Below the pieces are notes generated by a model, which saw nothing but the letters and a program-made list of their open reading frames with translations, did not search any database and was not told the DNA's origin. This document shows positions 50,030 to 59,800 of a stretch of DNA of 64,000 nucleotides, piece after piece. The position numbers and the translations under genes are program-made. Within the stretch, counting starts at the first letter, position 1. Each line of letters starts with the position of its first letter. Origin of the DNA: Egaibacter sp046050465 (GTDB taxonomy: Bacteria; Pseudomonadota; Gammaproteobacteria; Burkholderiales; Burkholderiaceae_C); NCBI GenBank assembly GCA_046050465.1, contig JBJOPS010000028.1:12528-76527 (forward strand), written 5' to 3'.

Positions 50030-51622
50030 ATGTTTGACTACATCATCATTGGCGGCGGCTCTGCCGGCTGCGCGCTGGCGGCCCGCCTTTCTGAAGACCC
50101 TGCCGTGAACGTTGCCCTGCTGGAAGCAGGCCCGGTGGACAAAAGCGTATTGATTCACTGCCCGGCCGGTCTGGCCCTGCTGGCCAAGAGTGGCGACGCC
50201 AACTGGCTGTTTGAAACCACGCCGCAGCCGGGCCTGAATGGCCGCAAAGGCTACCAGCCACGCGGCAAGGTGTTGGGTGGTTCCAGCTCGGTGAACGCCA
50301 TGATTTATGCCCGCGGACACCGGGCCGACTACGACCACTGGGCTGCTGAAGGCAACGCAGGCTGGGGTTATGACGATGTGTTGCCCTACTTCAAACGCTG
50401 CGAGCACAACGAGCGCGGTGCGGACGCTTTTCACGGCACAGGCGGCCCGCTCAACGTCAAGGACCTGACCACCCCCAACCGCTTTGGCCCCATCTTTGTC
50501 AAGGCCGGCCAGCAGGCGGGCTTTGCGGTGAACACCGACTTCAATGGCCCCGAGCAGGAAGGTGTGGGCATGTACCAGGTGACCCACAAAAATGGCGAAC
50601 GCTTCAGCGCCGCCAAGGCCTACCTGGCTCCCAACCTGTCGCGAACCAATCTGCACGTGATCACTGGCGCGCACACCACGCGCATCCTGTTCGAGCAAAA
50701 GCGCGCCGTGGGTGTGGAATACCAGCACGAAGGCCAGGTCAAACAGCTCAAGGCATCACGCGAAGTGCTGCTGTGCGCCGGCGCGCTGCAGTCGCCGCAA
50801 CTGTTGATGCTCTCGGGCGTGGGTGCACGTGCTGATCTGTTGAAAAACGGCATCGCCGTCGTTCACGATTTGCCTGGCGTCGGCCACAACCTGCACGACC
50901 ACGTGGACGTGGTTCTGGTCGTTCACGCGCCGCAGGCCAAAGAGTTGTTCGGCATTTCTCTCAGCGGCATGGTAAGCGCGGTAAAAGGCATTTTTGAGTG
51001 GCGCAAGTACCGCACCGGCATGCTCACCACCAATTTTGCGGAAGCCGGAGGCTTCATCAAGAGCCAGCCCGCCGAGGCGATTCCGGACTTGCAGCTGCAC
51101 TTTGTCGTCGGCAAACTGGTCGATCATGGCCGCAAGACCGTGTTCGGCCATGGCTACTCGTGCCACGTGTGCCTGCTGCGCCCGTTAAGCCGTGGCAGCG
51201 TGAAACTGGCCAGCAAGGACCCGCTGGCCGCGCCACTGATTGACCCGAATTTCCTGGGCGACCGCGACGACATGGACCGCCTGATTCAGGGCTTCAAAAT
51301 CATGCGCAACATCCTGTCGCAGCCGTCACTGGCAGGCTTTCATGGCAAGGAGTCGCCCAAGTCAGTGGGCGCCAGGACCGACCTGCAGATCGAGCAGTTC
51401 ATCCGCGACAACGCCGACACCATCTACCACCCGGTCGGCACCTGCCGCATGGGCAGTGGCCCGATGGACGTGGTGGATGCGCAGTTGCGTGTGCACGGCC
51501 TGCAGGGTTTGCGCGTGGTGGACGCCTCCATCATGCCGCGCGTGGTGGGCGGCAACACGAATGCGCCGGTGATGATGATTGCCGAGAAGGCGGCTGACAT
51601 GATCAAGGCTGCTGCTGCGTAA
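50030..51622 (+). CDS. GMC-family FAD oxidoreductase (choline/alcohol dehydrogenase type)
   Basis: A 530-residue flavoprotein. The N-terminal FAD motif is DYIIIGGGSAGCALAARLSED, followed by GRKGYQPRGKVLGGSSSVNAMIYARG, LLCAGALQSPQLLMLSGVG and the C-terminal TIYHPVGTCRMG with the catalytic His, then RVVGGNTNAPVMMIAEKAADM. The length and motifs fit BetA/AlkJ-like alcohol or choline dehydrogenases. No betaine aldehyde dehydrogenase is adjacent, so a general alcohol substrate is more likely. Confidence 0.87.
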   Translation: MFDYIIIGGGSAGCALAARLSEDPAVNVALLEAGPVDKSVLIHCPAGLALLAKSGDANWLFETTPQPGLNGRKGYQPRGKVLGGSSSVNAMIYARGHRADYDHWAAEGNAGWGYDDVLPYFKRCEHNERGADAFHGTGGPLNVKDLTTPNRFGPIFVKAGQQAGFAVNTDFNGPEQEGVGMYQVTHKNGERFSAAKAYLAPNLSRTNLHVITGAHTTRILFEQKRAVGVEYQHEGQVKQLKASREVLLCAGALQSPQLLMLSGVGARADLLKNGIAVVHDLPGVGHNLHDHVDVVLVVHAPQAKELFGISLSGMVSAVKGIFEWRKYRTGMLTTNFAEAGGFIKSQPAEAIPDLQLHFVVGKLVDHGRKTVFGHGYSCHVCLLRPLSRGSVKLASKDPLAAPLIDPNFLGDRDDMDRLIQGFKIMRNILSQPSLAGFHGKESPKSVGARTDLQIEQFIRDNADTIYHPVGTCRMGSGPMDVVDAQLRVHGLQGLRVVDASIMPRVVGGNTNAPVMMIAEKAADMIKAAAA

Positions 51623-51640
51623 AACCGGGGGGGGTTACAG

Positions 51641-51708
51641 GTTAAATCTGGCCGAAGTCGGCCCTCAGCCCTCGTGGAATATGCATGAATAGCTATATCA
51701 TTCATAGC
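51641..51708 (-). repeat. Palindromic repeat element between oxidoreductase and MATE genes
   Basis: Minus strand: GCTATGAATGATATAGCTATTCATGCATATTCCACGAGGGCTGAGGGCC, then GACTTCGGCC. It is the best-preserved long copy, showing the extended right arm. Confidence 0.8.
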
Positions 51709-51738
51709 GCACGCTATTCTCCGACTGCCCCGACCTGA

Positions 51739-53091
51739 ATGACCTCTTTTGAACGCCCGCGGCTCAATGCCGTTGCAGGACCCATTCTGGGCGAGTTCCT
51801 GCTCGGCTACAGCGTGGCGATGGCTGGCCTCTGGCTGGCTTCACATACATCAGACGGTGCGGCTGGCAGTTTTGGCCTGGCCAATCAGGTGCTGGAAACG
51901 CTGTTTGTGGTGTTTCGGGTTCTGGCCATTGGCATGGGAGTCATCATCACGCAGATGCTGGGCGGGCAACAGCACGAGCGGGCCCGCCAGACTGCTTTGT
52001 CTGGCCTGGGTGCCTGCACCTGGGCAGGTCTTGCAGTTGCTGCCTTTTTGCTTCTGGGTAATGACCTGATTCTGGATGTCCTGAACGCCCCAGAGCAAAT
52101 TTTGCCGCTGGTTGCCCCCTATCTGCAGCTTCTGGCCCCGGCTGTGCTGCTGGAGGGCTACAACCTGACCATGGCCTCCATTTTGCGTGCCCACCTGCAT
52201 GTGCGCGACTCCCTGCTCGTGATGGTCGCCATGCACAGCAGCCACCTGTTGCTGGCCATACCCCTGATGCTGGGCGTGGGCGACTGGGAAGGGTTCGGCT
52301 TGTACGGTTTTGCCCTCGCCTTGCTGATCAGCCGGGCGATAGGCCTTTGGCTGCACCTGGTGATGTGGCGCAAACGCATGGCGCTGACACCCTCGCGTGA
52401 GCACTGGTGGCGTCTGCAAACCCGCATACTGGCGCCCGTGTTGCGTATTGGCATTCCAGGAGCCAGCGCCGAGCTGGGCTACCGTGCCGCCTTTCTGGTG
52501 TCGCTGGCTACCACCGCACGGCTGGGCGTTGGTGCGCTGGCCACCCACTCCTACACGTTGCAACTGCTGAAATATGTGCTGCTCATCAGTCTGGCCATCG
52601 GCTGGGCCTGCGAGATCATGGTCGGCCGCCTGATTGGCGGGGGGCACTTCCAGCAGGCGCATGCGCTGGTGCGCAAGTCCGTGCGCAATGGTCTGCTCGC
52701 CTCGGGCGGCATGGCGTTGGCCGCGGCAATTGCCGCGCCATGGCTGATGCGCATGTTCACCAAGGACCCTCAGGTAATACATGCCGCACAAACCTTGCTG
52801 TGGATCGCTGTGGCGCTGGAAACCGGGCGCGTGTTCAACCTGATCGTCATCGGCGCACTGCGGGCGACGGGTGACGCGATCTACCCGGTGGTGGCCAGTT
52901 TGGGGTCATTCGTGCTGGTACTGGGTCTGGGCTCCTACTGGATGGGGCGCAGCTACGGGCTGGTGGGCATCTTCATTGTTTACGCCGCCGATGAATGGGT
53001 GCGTGGCCTGCTGATGATGGCCCGCTGGCACTGGCATGGCTGGCTGCCCAGCGCCCGGGAAACCCAGCGCAGGGTGCGGGGCCACAAGTAA
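51739..53091 (+). CDS. MATE family efflux transporter
   Basis: A 450-residue protein with about twelve membrane segments in two similar halves (ILGEFLLGYSVAMAGLWLASH at the start; GIPGASAELGYRAAFLVSLATTARLG in the second half). MATE proteins export cationic drugs or metabolites using sodium or proton gradients. It stands alone, flanked on both sides by palindromic repeat copies within 120 nt. Confidence 0.88.
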   Translation: MTSFERPRLNAVAGPILGEFLLGYSVAMAGLWLASHTSDGAAGSFGLANQVLETLFVVFRVLAIGMGVIITQMLGGQQHERARQTALSGLGACTWAGLAVAAFLLLGNDLILDVLNAPEQILPLVAPYLQLLAPAVLLEGYNLTMASILRAHLHVRDSLLVMVAMHSSHLLLAIPLMLGVGDWEGFGLYGFALALLISRAIGLWLHLVMWRKRMALTPSREHWWRLQTRILAPVLRIGIPGASAELGYRAAFLVSLATTARLGVGALATHSYTLQLLKYVLLISLAIGWACEIMVGRLIGGGHFQQAHALVRKSVRNGLLASGGMALAAAIAAPWLMRMFTKDPQVIHAAQTLLWIAVALETGRVFNLIVIGALRATGDAIYPVVASLGSFVLVLGLGSYWMGRSYGLVGIFIVYAADEWVRGLLMMARWHWHGWLPSARETQRRVRGHK

Positions 53092-53146
53092 AAACAGGCT
53101 TTAGCCCTTGTCAAATATGCGTGAGTAGCTATTAAATATATAGCAA
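53091..53146 (-). repeat. Palindromic repeat element after the MATE gene
   Basis: Minus strand: GCTATATATTTAATAGCTACTCACGCATATTTGACAAGGGCTAAAGCC. It lies between the convergent MATE and ABC-2 permease genes and directly follows the MATE stop. Confidence 0.8.
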
Positions 53147-53163
53147 ACGTTGCGGGCGCAAAC

Positions 53164-54018
53164 TTACCCCCTGAACCGCTTGCGCGTCAGCGCCAGTGCC
53201 ACCCAGAAGCTCACAACGGCAAACACGGCCAGCACACCCAGATGACGCCACGGATGTTCAGGCCACTGGTCCATGAACAGCGGACGCACCAGTTCGACTG
53301 CATTGGTCAGCGGCAACCAGCTGGAAATGGTTCGCACCACCGGCGGCAACTGCTCCAGCGGGAAGAAGATGCCGCTCAGAAACATCATGGGCGTGAGAAA
53401 CAGCGTGAAGTAGTAGGTGAAAAAGTCATACCCCTTGGCCAGCGCGTTGAAGATCAGCGCCATGCAACTGAAGGTCATACCCACCCCCAGCAATATGGGC
53501 CAGGCCACCAGCAGTTTGGGGCTGTAGCTGATGCCCAGAAGCAGCATCACCGCCAGAATGGCTGTAACGGTAAATAGCGACTTGAAGGCCGCCCACAGCA
53601 TCTCGGCCATTACGATGTCATCCAGCCGCACTGGCGCATTCATGATGCCGTCCCAAGTCTTTTGCACATGCATGCGGGAAAACGCTGAGTACAAAGCTTC
53701 AAACGATGCTGCCTGCATCGCACTCATGCAGATCGAGCCACTGGCCAGGAACAGGATGTAGGGCACCTTGACTTCATGACCGGCACCGCCCACAGTCACC
53801 TGCCCCACCAGCGCGCCCATGCCGTAGCCAAAGGCGACCAGCCACATCAGCGGCTCGGCAATGTTTCCCACCAGGCTGGGGATGGCCAGCTTGCGCCAGA
53901 CCAGCAGGTTGCGCAAAAACACCGGCCAGAAGCGCAGCGACAACTCCGGCGGCCGCCACACGTTTTGACGACTGGCCACTGACGCGTTGTCAGCCCTGTC
54001 CAGATTCATCGCGGTCAT
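53164..54018 (-). CDS. ABC-2 type exporter permease (NodJ-like)
   Basis: A 284-residue membrane protein with six hydrophobic segments. The ABC-2 signature region is visible (FLTPMMFLSGIFFPLEQLPPVVRTISSWLPLTNAVELVRPLF). It resembles NodJ, the partner of NodI in lipo-oligosaccharide or general export. Its ATG overlaps the ATPase stop (TGATG at 54016-54020), so the two subunits are coupled. The substrate is unknown. Confidence 0.88.
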   Translation of the reverse strand: MTAMNLDRADNASVASRQNVWRPPELSLRFWPVFLRNLLVWRKLAIPSLVGNIAEPLMWLVAFGYGMGALVGQVTVGGAGHEVKVPYILFLASGSICMSAMQAASFEALYSAFSRMHVQKTWDGIMNAPVRLDDIVMAEMLWAAFKSLFTVTAILAVMLLLGISYSPKLLVAWPILLGVGMTFSCMALIFNALAKGYDFFTYYFTLFLTPMMFLSGIFFPLEQLPPVVRTISSWLPLTNAVELVRPLFMDQWPEHPWRHLGVLAVFAVVSFWVALALTRKRFRG

Positions 54019-54965
54019 CAGCCATCCTCCCTGATTTGCCGACCCGTGAGCTTGAGAAAAAGGTCTTCCAGATTGGCAGGCCGGTGTAGCGTGCGCAACT
54101 GCGGCTGGTTCGCCAGGGCTTCGAGCACTGCACGGGCATCCTGCGTATAGAAAAACACGGTTTCACCACTGAGCTCCACGCGTGACGCCAGTTGCTTGAC
54201 CGGCGAATCCATCAACGCGACGGCACCCACGCCATAGACCTCCACCACATCGGGCTCCAGATGTTGCGCAATCAAGTTGCGCGGCGTGCCTTCGGCGATT
54301 TTCTTGCCATGATCGAGCACCAGCAGGCGCGAACACAGGCGCTCGGCCTCGTCCATGAAGTGTGTCGTGAGCAGGATGGACTTGCCTTGCTGCAACAGGA
54401 GCTGCAACCGCTCCCACATCAGGTGGCGCGCCTGGGGGTCGAGCCCGGTGGTGGGTTCGTCCAGCAACAGCAGGCGCGGGTCGTTCACCAGCGCGCGCGC
54501 CAGGCTGAGGCGGCGCTTCATTCCGCCAGACAACTCGCCAGGTTTGGCATTCGCCTTGTGTGTGAGCGAAGCAAATTCCAGCAGCTCGGGAATGCGGGCG
54601 CGAATCTGCGCGTCTTTCATGCCGAAATACCGGCCATAAACCAGCAGATTTTCTGCACAACTGAAGTCCGGGTCCAGCGTGTCCATCTGGCTCACCACGC
54701 CGAGTTGCGCCTTGATGGCCAGCGCATCCTGCGGCATGGACAAGGCGCCGGCAGGAGACTGCGGCCATGCGAAGTAGCTGATGCGCCCCCGGTCCGGCGT
54801 GCTCAGGCCCAGACACATGCGAATGGTGGTGGTCTTGCCGGCACCGTTGGGGCCGATCACGCCCAGGCATTCGCCTGGCGCAATCTGAAACGAAAGGTCA
54901 TCGACCACCTTCGTCTCGCCATATCGCTTGGAGAGCTGATCGACTGAAAACAGCGTGCTGGACAT
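54018..54965 (-). CDS. ABC exporter ATPase (NodI-like)
   Basis: A 315-residue ATPase: Walker A GPNGAGKTT, signature LSGGMKRRLSLARAL, Walker B LLLLDEPTTGLDPQARHLMW and H-loop TTHFMDEAERLC. The C-terminal domain of about 80 residues (SRVELSGETVFFYTQDARAVLEAL) is of the drug-exporter/NodI type. It is the first gene of the two-gene exporter and begins 8 nt after amn. Confidence 0.9.
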   Translation of the reverse strand: MSSTLFSVDQLSKRYGETKVVDDLSFQIAPGECLGVIGPNGAGKTTTIRMCLGLSTPDRGRISYFAWPQSPAGALSMPQDALAIKAQLGVVSQMDTLDPDFSCAENLLVYGRYFGMKDAQIRARIPELLEFASLTHKANAKPGELSGGMKRRLSLARALVNDPRLLLLDEPTTGLDPQARHLMWERLQLLLQQGKSILLTTHFMDEAERLCSRLLVLDHGKKIAEGTPRNLIAQHLEPDVVEVYGVGAVALMDSPVKQLASRVELSGETVFFYTQDARAVLEALANQPQLRTLHRPANLEDLFLKLTGRQIREDG

Positions 54966-54973
54966 GATCCGGC

Positions 54974-56467
54974 TTACTGGAACGCCACTTCGGCGAAGCT
55001 GCGCAGCTTGCGGCTGTGCAGCTGATTGATCCCCTGCTCGCGCAGCAACTCGATCGCCCGGATGCCGATGCGCAAGTGCTGGTCAACCCGTTCGCGATAG
55101 AAGTGGTTAGCCATGCCGGGCAACTTGATCTCACCATGCAGCGGTTTGTCACTGACGCACAGCAGGGTTCCGTAAGGCACCCGAAACCGGAATCCATTGG
55201 CAGCAATGGTGGCACTCTCCATGTCCAGCGCCACCGCGCGGCTCTGGCTGAAACGGCGTTGCGGGCCGTTGTCTGGCAGCAGCTCCCAGTTGCGGTTGTC
55301 CGTGCTGGCAACTGTGCCGGTGCGCATCACGCGCTTGAGCTCGGAGCCACTGAGTTGCGTGACCTGCGACACCGCCGCCTCCAGCGCCACCTGAATTTCG
55401 GCCAGCGCCGGGATGGGCACCCACAAGGGCAGCTCTTCGTCCAGCACGTGGTCTTCACGCACATAGCCGTGGGCCAGCACGTAGTCCCCCAGTTGCTGTG
55501 TGTTGCGCAAACCGGCGCAGTGACCCAGCATGATCCACGCATGGGGTCGCAAGACCGCGATGTGGTCGGTGATGGTTTTGGCATTGGCCGGGCCCACACC
55601 AATATTGACCATGGTGATGCCGCTGCGGTCTGGCCGCACCAGGTGATAAGCCGGCATTTGCGGCAGGCGCGGCGGTGCTTTGCCCAGCTCATCGCCGGCC
55701 TCGGCACCCAGACCGACACGCCGCGTCACCACATTGCCGGGCTCGATGAACGCAACGTACGCGCTCTTGGGGTCATTCATGGCCTCATGGCCCATGCGGA
55801 CAAATTCGTCAATGTAGAACTGATAATTGGTGAACAGCACAAAGTTCTGAAAATGCTCCGGCGCGGTGCCGGTGTAATGGCGCAGGCGGTGCAGCGAGTA
55901 GTCCACCCGCGGTGCGGTAAACAGGGACAAGGGTAACGCGTCGCCCGGACGGGGCACATAGGTGCCGTTGGCAATGCCATCGTCCATGGCAGCCAGATCG
56001 GGCAGATCGAATACATCGCGCATCAACTGCCTGCGCTCTGCGCTCAACGTGCCTTCGATATGGTCGTTCTCGGCAAACGAAAAATGTACGGGGATCGGCT
56101 GCGCACTGGTACCGATTTCCAGCTCTACACCGTGGTTTTGCAGCAGCAGCGTGAACTGCTCAAGGTAATAGTCGCCATACAGGTCGGGGCGGCTCAGCGT
56201 GGTTTCAAACCGGCCAGGACCCGCCACAAATCCATAACTCAAGTGGGCAGACTCTGTTGAATTCAGCCTTGAAACCGTATCGGTTTGTACCCGCACAAAG
56301 GGATAACAGGCCCGCACATGGCCAGGCGGGGTTTCCCCGGCAACAAAGCGCTGCATCCCCTCACGAAGGTGGGCAAGACTGCTGTCATAAATTTCACACG
56401 CCTTGGCCAACGCAGCGGTCGGGTCTGTGAATCTGGATGGCGCAATAAATGTCGGTAGATAAACCAT
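54974..56467 (-). CDS. amn: AMP nucleosidase
   Basis: A 497-residue enzyme of the length of E. coli Amn. It has an N-terminal AMN domain (YDSSLAHLREGMQRFVAGETPPGHVRACYPFVRV) and a nucleoside-phosphorylase-fold C-terminus (GITMVNIGVGPANAKTITDHIAVLRPHAWIMLGHCAGLRNTQQLGDYVLAHGYVREDHVLDEELP, ending MESATIAANGFRFRVPYGTLL). It hydrolyses AMP to adenine and ribose 5-phosphate and balances purine pools. It probably shares a transcript with the ABC exporter. Confidence 0.93.
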   Translation of the reverse strand: MVYLPTFIAPSRFTDPTAALAKACEIYDSSLAHLREGMQRFVAGETPPGHVRACYPFVRVQTDTVSRLNSTESAHLSYGFVAGPGRFETTLSRPDLYGDYYLEQFTLLLQNHGVELEIGTSAQPIPVHFSFAENDHIEGTLSAERRQLMRDVFDLPDLAAMDDGIANGTYVPRPGDALPLSLFTAPRVDYSLHRLRHYTGTAPEHFQNFVLFTNYQFYIDEFVRMGHEAMNDPKSAYVAFIEPGNVVTRRVGLGAEAGDELGKAPPRLPQMPAYHLVRPDRSGITMVNIGVGPANAKTITDHIAVLRPHAWIMLGHCAGLRNTQQLGDYVLAHGYVREDHVLDEELPLWVPIPALAEIQVALEAAVSQVTQLSGSELKRVMRTGTVASTDNRNWELLPDNGPQRRFSQSRAVALDMESATIAANGFRFRVPYGTLLCVSDKPLHGEIKLPGMANHFYRERVDQHLRIGIRAIELLREQGINQLHSRKLRSFAEVAFQ

Positions 56468-56513
56468 GTCGGCTATTGTCCATAAAGTCAGGCTGTTAGC
56501 TGTGCCTTGATCA

Positions 56514-58007
56514 TCACTGCAGCAAGACAGTTTTCACCAACTGCCCAGGTTTGGGTTCACCACCGCCATACACACCATTGATCAAGCGCAGTTGCTGCTC
56601 GGGGCTACTCAAAGGTGATTGGCGGGCCATCTCTGCAAAACCGCCACGCGGAAAAGGAATGGTTTTGACCACCCAGGGTCGCGCCTGAGCGCGATCTTCC
56701 GGGCTCATGGGCCGAAAAGACCCTTCAGCCTCCTGAATCTGGCGGCGTGCACGTTGCAACGTTGCAGCATCTTTGGCCGCGTACTGCAACACGTAGTTGT
56801 GGCCGACCGGACCGGAAACAATGGTCACCTCGACTGGATCCGACTGGCCCTTGTCGTTTTTGCGGGTACCAACAAACCGGGTCGCGGGCAGGCCGTTGAT
56901 CTGCAGCCGATCCACTCGACCCTGATCAGGTTTGATCAGGGTGCGGATGATGTCGTCATGTGTCTTGCCCGCCTGGGCTGGCGCAGTCCGCACGATCAGC
57001 CCTGCGTCCCGCTCGCCACTCAGAATGGTCAGTCGGTCTGCCGCGTTCTGGATGGACCACCCTTGGGGCGCAGTAACAGCAAAGCCGAGCGGCTGGTGGT
57101 AAAAATTGCGTCCGCGTGTCATACCCTGATCCGCGCTGTCCCCAAAAGCAATGCCGTCAATGGCCTGCAGGTAGCGCGCCCGGCCCTCGTCGATGTAATT
57201 GCCCTTGTTGTATTGAGCTGCCAGTTGCGTGATGGTCTGCAACCGCTGGTCGTTGCTGGGATGTGAAGACAACCAGTTGCTGGCCGCTGGCGCCGGACGC
57301 CCCTGCGCCCGGGCTTGATCGGCCGCGAAACGCTCCTGATTTTTCAGCACATTGACCACATCGACCATGTTGTGTGGGTCATAGTTGCTGCGGGACAGGT
57401 ATTCGGCACCCAGTCCGTCAGCCTGCAACTCCTGCTCACGGGAATAGGAGGCGATGTAACCCGCCGCCACGTTTTGCGACACTTCGCTGGCCACCTGGCC
57501 CGCTCCCGCAACACCCTTGCTCTCCAGCACCGCCCCCAATACAGCTGCAGCCAGCACCCCCAGCCCGGCATTTTGCTGGCGGGTTGCGCGCTGCGCGCCA
57601 TGCCGCGCAGTGACGTGCCCGATTTCGTGGCCAATCACACCGGCCAAGTCTGCCTCGCTTTCCATATAAGCCATGATGCCGCGCGTAACATAGACGTAGC
57701 CACCGGGCAAGGCAAAGGCATTGATTTCAGGGCTGTCCAGCACGGTGAAGTGCCACTCCAGCTGTCCGCGGTGGGATTGCTTGGCCAGGCGTTGCCCCAG
57801 GTCATTGACGTAAGCCTGCACCTTCGCGTTGGGCAACACGCCGTATTCTTCCAGCACTTGGGCGTGGCCCTTTTTGCCCTCGGCAACTTCAGCGGACTCG
57901 CTCATTGCAGAACGCTCCGACTTGCCTGTTACCGGGTTGGTCACGGGGCTGCCGCAAGCGGTTAGCAAAGCGGTGGCGAGAACGATTGGAAAAAATGTGT
58001 AGGGCAT
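56514..58007 (-). CDS. M48 family metalloprotease lipoprotein
   Basis: A 497-residue exported protease. The signal peptide has a lipobox LLTAC (Cys18) and is followed by the M48 domain: INAFALPGGYVYVTRGIMAYMESEADLAGVIGHEIGHVTARHGAQ, with HEIGH the zinc motif, and EQELQADGLGAEYL giving the third ligand. A long C-terminal region of about 230 residues (FYHQPLGFAVTAPQGWSIQN) follows. It resembles outer-membrane quality-control proteases of the BepA/LoiP group. The ATG at 58007 gives the signal peptide; the longer frame adds nine unlikely residues. Confidence 0.9.
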   Translation of the reverse strand: MPYTFFPIVLATALLTACGSPVTNPVTGKSERSAMSESAEVAEGKKGHAQVLEEYGVLPNAKVQAYVNDLGQRLAKQSHRGQLEWHFTVLDSPEINAFALPGGYVYVTRGIMAYMESEADLAGVIGHEIGHVTARHGAQRATRQQNAGLGVLAAAVLGAVLESKGVAGAGQVASEVSQNVAAGYIASYSREQELQADGLGAEYLSRSNYDPHNMVDVVNVLKNQERFAADQARAQGRPAPAASNWLSSHPSNDQRLQTITQLAAQYNKGNYIDEGRARYLQAIDGIAFGDSADQGMTRGRNFYHQPLGFAVTAPQGWSIQNAADRLTILSGERDAGLIVRTAPAQAGKTHDDIIRTLIKPDQGRVDRLQINGLPATRFVGTRKNDKGQSDPVEVTIVSGPVGHNYVLQYAAKDAATLQRARRQIQEAEGSFRPMSPEDRAQARPWVVKTIPFPRGGFAEMARQSPLSSPEQQLRLINGVYGGGEPKPGQLVKTVLLQ

Positions 58008-58213
58008 GGCGTCTCCAGGCTGATGCCCCGGCAATCAGCAGGGCTTAGATCATTCTAGTGCTGGGATACACGAGTGATTGTTAAGGACTTGATATGCGGA
58101 ATTCCTCAGCTAATTGAGGTCGTGGGGAGTCTTTTCAAGACCAGGGTGTTCGCAAGCAATCAAATCAAAAAACTGCCATACTGCCCGGCCTGAATAAGGG
58201 GGGGGAGACATCC

Positions 58214-59776
58214 ATGTTGAAGTTCACATGCTGCGACGCAGTCAGCCAGTTTTCGAGCCGAGGCCAGGCGCAGGTTTTGCAAGGCATCGCCCGCGGATAC
58301 GAGAAAGAGTGCCTGCGCGTGGACAACCGGGGCAACCTGGCCCAGACACCGCACCCGCACGGCCTGGGTTCCAAGCTGACGCACCCGTGGATGACGACGG
58401 ACTATTGCGAAGCGTTGCTGGAATTCATCACGCCGCCCTCGCAAGACCCGGCGTTTCCACTGCAGTTTTTGCGTGATATCCATCGCTACAGCGTGACGCA
58501 GCTGGGTGATGAGGCCATGTGGGCAGGCTCCATGCCGTGCCTGCTGGGGACTGACAGTGACATTGCGCTGGCCAACTACGGCACGTCGAACAAGGCCAAA
58601 TTCAAATACGTGTACCGCGAAGGCCTGGGGCTGCGTTATGGCCGCCAGATGCAGACCATTGCGGGCGTGCACTACAACTGGTCCCTGCCGTCCGAATTCT
58701 GGCCCGCGCTGCAGGAATGTTGTGGCGATGACAGCAGCACGCAGGACTTCATCAGTGACCGCTACTTTGGGCTGATTCGCAACTTTCTGCGTTACGGCTG
58801 GCTGGTGCCTTACCTGTTTGGCGCGTCCCCGGCCATCTGCAAATCGTTCCTGCAGGGCCGCAAGTCAGACCTGCAGGAACTGATGCCGGGCACCTTGTAT
58901 GGACCCTACGCCACCAGTCTGCGCATGAGTGACCTGGGTTACCAGAATCGCGCACAGGACAACCTGCATGTGAGCTTCAATTCCTTGCGCGAATATACCC
59001 AGGCGCTGGACGCTGCCATCCGCACGCCCGATCCGTTTTACCTGGATATTGGTGTGCGTGAGGGTGATCACTGGAAACAGCTCAACGCCAATCTGTTGCA
59101 GATTGAAAACGAGTTTTATGCCGCCATGCGACCCAAACGCATTGGCCAGCACGGCGAACGCCCATCAAAGGCGCTGCAGCTTTATGGCGTGGAATACGTG
59201 GAGATGCGCCTGTTCGATCTGAACCCGCTGGTGGACATCGGCATCACGCCCGAGCAGGGCACCTTCGCCGATGTGCTGCTGCTGATGTGCCTGTTCCGCG
59301 ACAGCCCGCCGATCACCAGCCGCGAGCAGAGCGAAAACGACGAGAACAAACGTCGTGTGGTCAACCGCGGACGCCAGCCCGACCTGCACCTGCTGGTGCA
59401 CAACCGCGAGCAGCCCTTTCGCCCGCTGGCGCACGAGCTGTTTGGCGACATGCTGCCCTTTGCCGAGATGCTGGACACGGCCTACGGCGGCACGCGTTAT
59501 GTCACCACGCTGCAGGCCCTGCGCAAACGCATTGATGACCCCGACACCACGCCATCGGCGCAGATACTGGCAGCCGCCCGCGAGCACGGCGGCTTTTTCA
59601 AATACGCCATGCAACTGTCACAACAGCACAAGCAAGCGCTGCTGGCCCAGCCACTGGATGCAATCACCCAGGCGCGGTTTGCGGTCAGCGTGGAAAAATC
59701 TTTGCAGGAGCAGCAGCAACTCGAAGCATCCGATCACGGCAGCTTTGAGGATTACGTGACCCGCTATTACACCTGA
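58214..59776 (+). CDS. gshA: Glutamate-cysteine ligase
   Basis: A 520-residue enzyme of the E. coli GshA class. It has GIARGYEKECLRVDNRGNLAQTPHPHGLGSKLTHPWMTTDYCEALLEFITPP at the start, QTIAGVHYNWSLP, RMSDLGYQNRAQDNLHVSFNSLREY, and YVEMRLFDLNPLVDIGI. It makes gamma-glutamylcysteine, the first step to glutathione. Many Comamonadaceae carry a different gshA family, so this class-1 form may be an alternative or acquired copy, which I cannot test here. GGGGGGGAG before the ATG at 58214 serves as ribosome site. Confidence 0.92.
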   Translation: MLKFTCCDAVSQFSSRGQAQVLQGIARGYEKECLRVDNRGNLAQTPHPHGLGSKLTHPWMTTDYCEALLEFITPPSQDPAFPLQFLRDIHRYSVTQLGDEAMWAGSMPCLLGTDSDIALANYGTSNKAKFKYVYREGLGLRYGRQMQTIAGVHYNWSLPSEFWPALQECCGDDSSTQDFISDRYFGLIRNFLRYGWLVPYLFGASPAICKSFLQGRKSDLQELMPGTLYGPYATSLRMSDLGYQNRAQDNLHVSFNSLREYTQALDAAIRTPDPFYLDIGVREGDHWKQLNANLLQIENEFYAAMRPKRIGQHGERPSKALQLYGVEYVEMRLFDLNPLVDIGITPEQGTFADVLLLMCLFRDSPPITSREQSENDENKRRVVNRGRQPDLHLLVHNREQPFRPLAHELFGDMLPFAEMLDTAYGGTRYVTTLQALRKRIDDPDTTPSAQILAAAREHGGFFKYAMQLSQQHKQALLAQPLDAITQARFAVSVEKSLQEQQQLEASDHGSFEDYVTRYYT

Positions 59777-59800
59777 CTTTATTTATTATGAAACCCGCAC

